Positions 5,616-6,584 of a stretch of DNA of 6,584 bases are shown piece after piece. A program made the position numbers and the translations under genes. The notes under the pieces were generated by a model. It saw nothing but the letters and a program-made list of their open reading frames with translations, was not told the DNA's origin and searched no databases. The DNA is from an uncultured beta proteobacterium (lineage in GTDB: Bacteria; Pseudomonadota; Gammaproteobacteria; Burkholderiales; Burkholderiaceae_C). The first letter of the stretch is position 1, and the number at the start of each line of letters is the position of its first letter. The stretch spans positions 1 to 6,584 of the forward strand of contig CAILKA010000122.1 of NCBI GenBank assembly GCA_903834645.1. The letters are read 5' to 3'.

Positions 5616-6584
5616 ATGATTCTTCAGGAGCCCGACACCCCCCGCAGCCGGCTTGCGCCGGCCGAGCTCGCCTGCCCGCCTCCCCGCCGCGTGGGCCATT
5701 TCGGTGCCCTGGCAGGCGCGGTGCTGCTGGCCGCGTGTGCACTCGCCGCCGCCGTGGCGGCACATGAGGGGGTGCTGCGATGGCTGCAGGCCGAGGAGAA
5801 CGAACAGGCGGCCGGCCGCCTGGGGTTCTACGCCGGCGTGCTCGAAGCCGAACTGGCGCGGGTCGAGGCGCTGCCGGCTCTGCTCGCGCTCGACCCGCGG
5901 CTGGGTGCAGCCCTGAATCCACGGGCGCCCGCCGCGGCGCGTGATGAAGCCAACGAGCTGCTTGCCAAGGCCAGCCAGCGCAGCGGCGTGGATGCGGTCT
6001 TCCTCATGGACCCCACAGGGCTCACGCTGGCGGCAAGCAACCACGGCCAGAGCGGCTCCTTCGTGGGCCAGGACTACGGCTTTCGGCCGTATTTCCGCGA
6101 GGCGATGCAGGGGCAGCTCGGACGCTACTACGCCGTGGGGGCCACCACGGCGCGGCCAGGGTACTTCCTGGCGCACCGCGTCGAGGGCACAGCCGCCCGC
6201 GACACAGGCGCAGCCGAAGCCGTAGCCGGGGTCGTCGTGGTGAAGGCCACGCTGCAGCGCCTGGAGGGCCTGCTGGAGGCCAGCGGCGACACGCTGATGC
6301 TCGCGGACCAGGCCGGTGTCGTCTTCCTGGCTTCCTCGGCTGCCTTGCGGTATCGATTGCTCAGCCCCCTGTCCGAAGAAGCGCGACGCGCCATCATCGC
6401 GTCTCGCCAATACGGCCCCGCTGCGCTCACGCCCCTGGTGCCCGGGGTGGATCTGCTGGCCCAGCCGCGGGTGCCGCCTCCTGTCAGCGGCGACACGCTT
6501 GGGTGGGAGAAGCGGGAGGTCATTCACCGGGCCGTGGGCCCGCTCGGGTGGAGGCTGGTCACGCTCGCGCAGACGCCCCGCTCG
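5616..6584 (+). CDS. DctB-like membrane sensor histidine kinase, N-terminal sensor half (partial, off right edge)
   Basis: From ATG 5616 the frame stays open for 323 codons to the window end, with an in-frame TGA upstream at 5589-5591. Residues 1-28 form an Arg/Pro-rich cytoplasmic leader, and 29-49 a transmembrane helix (FGALAGAVLLAACALAAAVA). Residues about 50-320 form a periplasmic PDC/dCache sensor of the DctB type. Landmarks are LEAELARVEALPALLALD (76-93), VFLMDPTGLTLAASN (128-142), GSFVGQDYGFRPYF (147-160), YYAVGATTARPGYFLAHRV (171-189), VVVVKATLQRLEGLL and the RYRLLSPLS and ASRQYG segments. DctB kinases sense C4-dicarboxylates in the periplasm and phosphorylate DctD. The second membrane helix and the HisKA/HATPase domains should follow beyond the edge. 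A weak GGCGG lies eight bases before the ATG. The gene diverges from the TTT receptor gene across 307 bases, which suggests its ligand is that receptor's substrate or a related carboxylate. The exact ligand cannot be read from the sequence. Confidence 0.9.
   Translation, partial: MILQEPDTPRSRLAPAELACPPPRRVGHFGALAGAVLLAACALAAAVAAHEGVLRWLQAEENEQAAGRLGFYAGVLEAELARVEALPALLALDPRLGAALNPRAPAAARDEANELLAKASQRSGVDAVFLMDPTGLTLAASNHGQSGSFVGQDYGFRPYFREAMQGQLGRYYAVGATTARPGYFLAHRVEGTAARDTGAAEAVAGVVVVKATLQRLEGLLEASGDTLMLADQAGVVFLASSAALRYRLLSPLSEEARRAIIASRQYGPAALTPLVPGVDLLAQPRVPPPVSGDTLGWEKREVIHRAVGPLGWRLVTLAQTPRS

Noticed and set aside
4760..5767. 335-codon open frame on the plus strand across the receptor gene and intergenic region
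   Set aside because: It runs antisense to the receptor signal peptide and ligand motif, is Gly/His-rich, and overlaps the real kinase start in another frame.
5547..6527. 326-codon open frame on the minus strand opposite the DctB-like kinase
   Set aside because: The plus strand shows a transmembrane helix and PDC motifs in order, while the minus translation has no family features.
1..6584. CRISPR arrays, tRNA/rRNA genes, phage attachment sites or a defence system
   Set aside because: I saw no spaced direct repeats, no tRNA-like cloverleaf or rRNA sequence, and no toxin, nuclease or phage genes. The STAND-like ATPase has a DNA-binding regulator architecture rather than a defence effector domain.

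Overview
The window is very GC-rich DNA, and nearly all codons in its genes end in G or C. It carries a Bug/TctC-type tricarboxylate transporter receptor, a DctB-like sensor kinase and an IS481-type transposase remnant. This mix points to a betaproteobacterium of the order Burkholderiales, probably near Comamonadaceae. The placement is inferred from gene content and base composition; no rRNA or other marker is present.

Layout from left to right. Positions 1-328 (minus) hold the N-terminal end of a soluble histidine-kinase-like protein with a DctB-type H-box; it runs off the left edge. Positions 496-3831 (minus) hold one very large regulator: a SARP-type winged helix, a BTAD domain, a STAND/AAA-type ATPase with clear Walker A and B motifs, and a long TPR-like C-terminal half. 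Positions 3832-4327 contain no intact gene. They hold a decayed N-terminal helix-turn-helix of an IS481-family transposase (plus) next to a stretch that may be a relic of a TPR-type protein (minus). Positions 4328-5308 (minus) hold a complete secreted tripartite tricarboxylate transporter (TTT) receptor, with no membrane subunits beside it. A 307-base divergent intergenic region follows. From 5616 to the right edge (plus) lies the N-terminal sensor half of a DctB-like membrane histidine kinase, cut by the window end.

The most coherent unit is the right-hand divergent pair. The kinase has a periplasmic PDC/dCache domain of the carboxylate-sensing DctB type, and the receptor binds carboxylates in the periplasm. 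Upstream of the receptor gene is a good -24/-12 (sigma-54) promoter candidate, and further upstream are two dyad-symmetric sequences at distances suited to an enhancer-binding activator. DctB kinases normally pair with DctD, an NtrC-family sigma-54 activator. The simplest inference is that the kinase detects a carboxylate and, through a DctD-like partner outside the window, switches on the orphan receptor gene. The left half is a separate regulatory block (large ATPase regulator plus a sensorless kinase fragment) whose targets cannot be read from this window.
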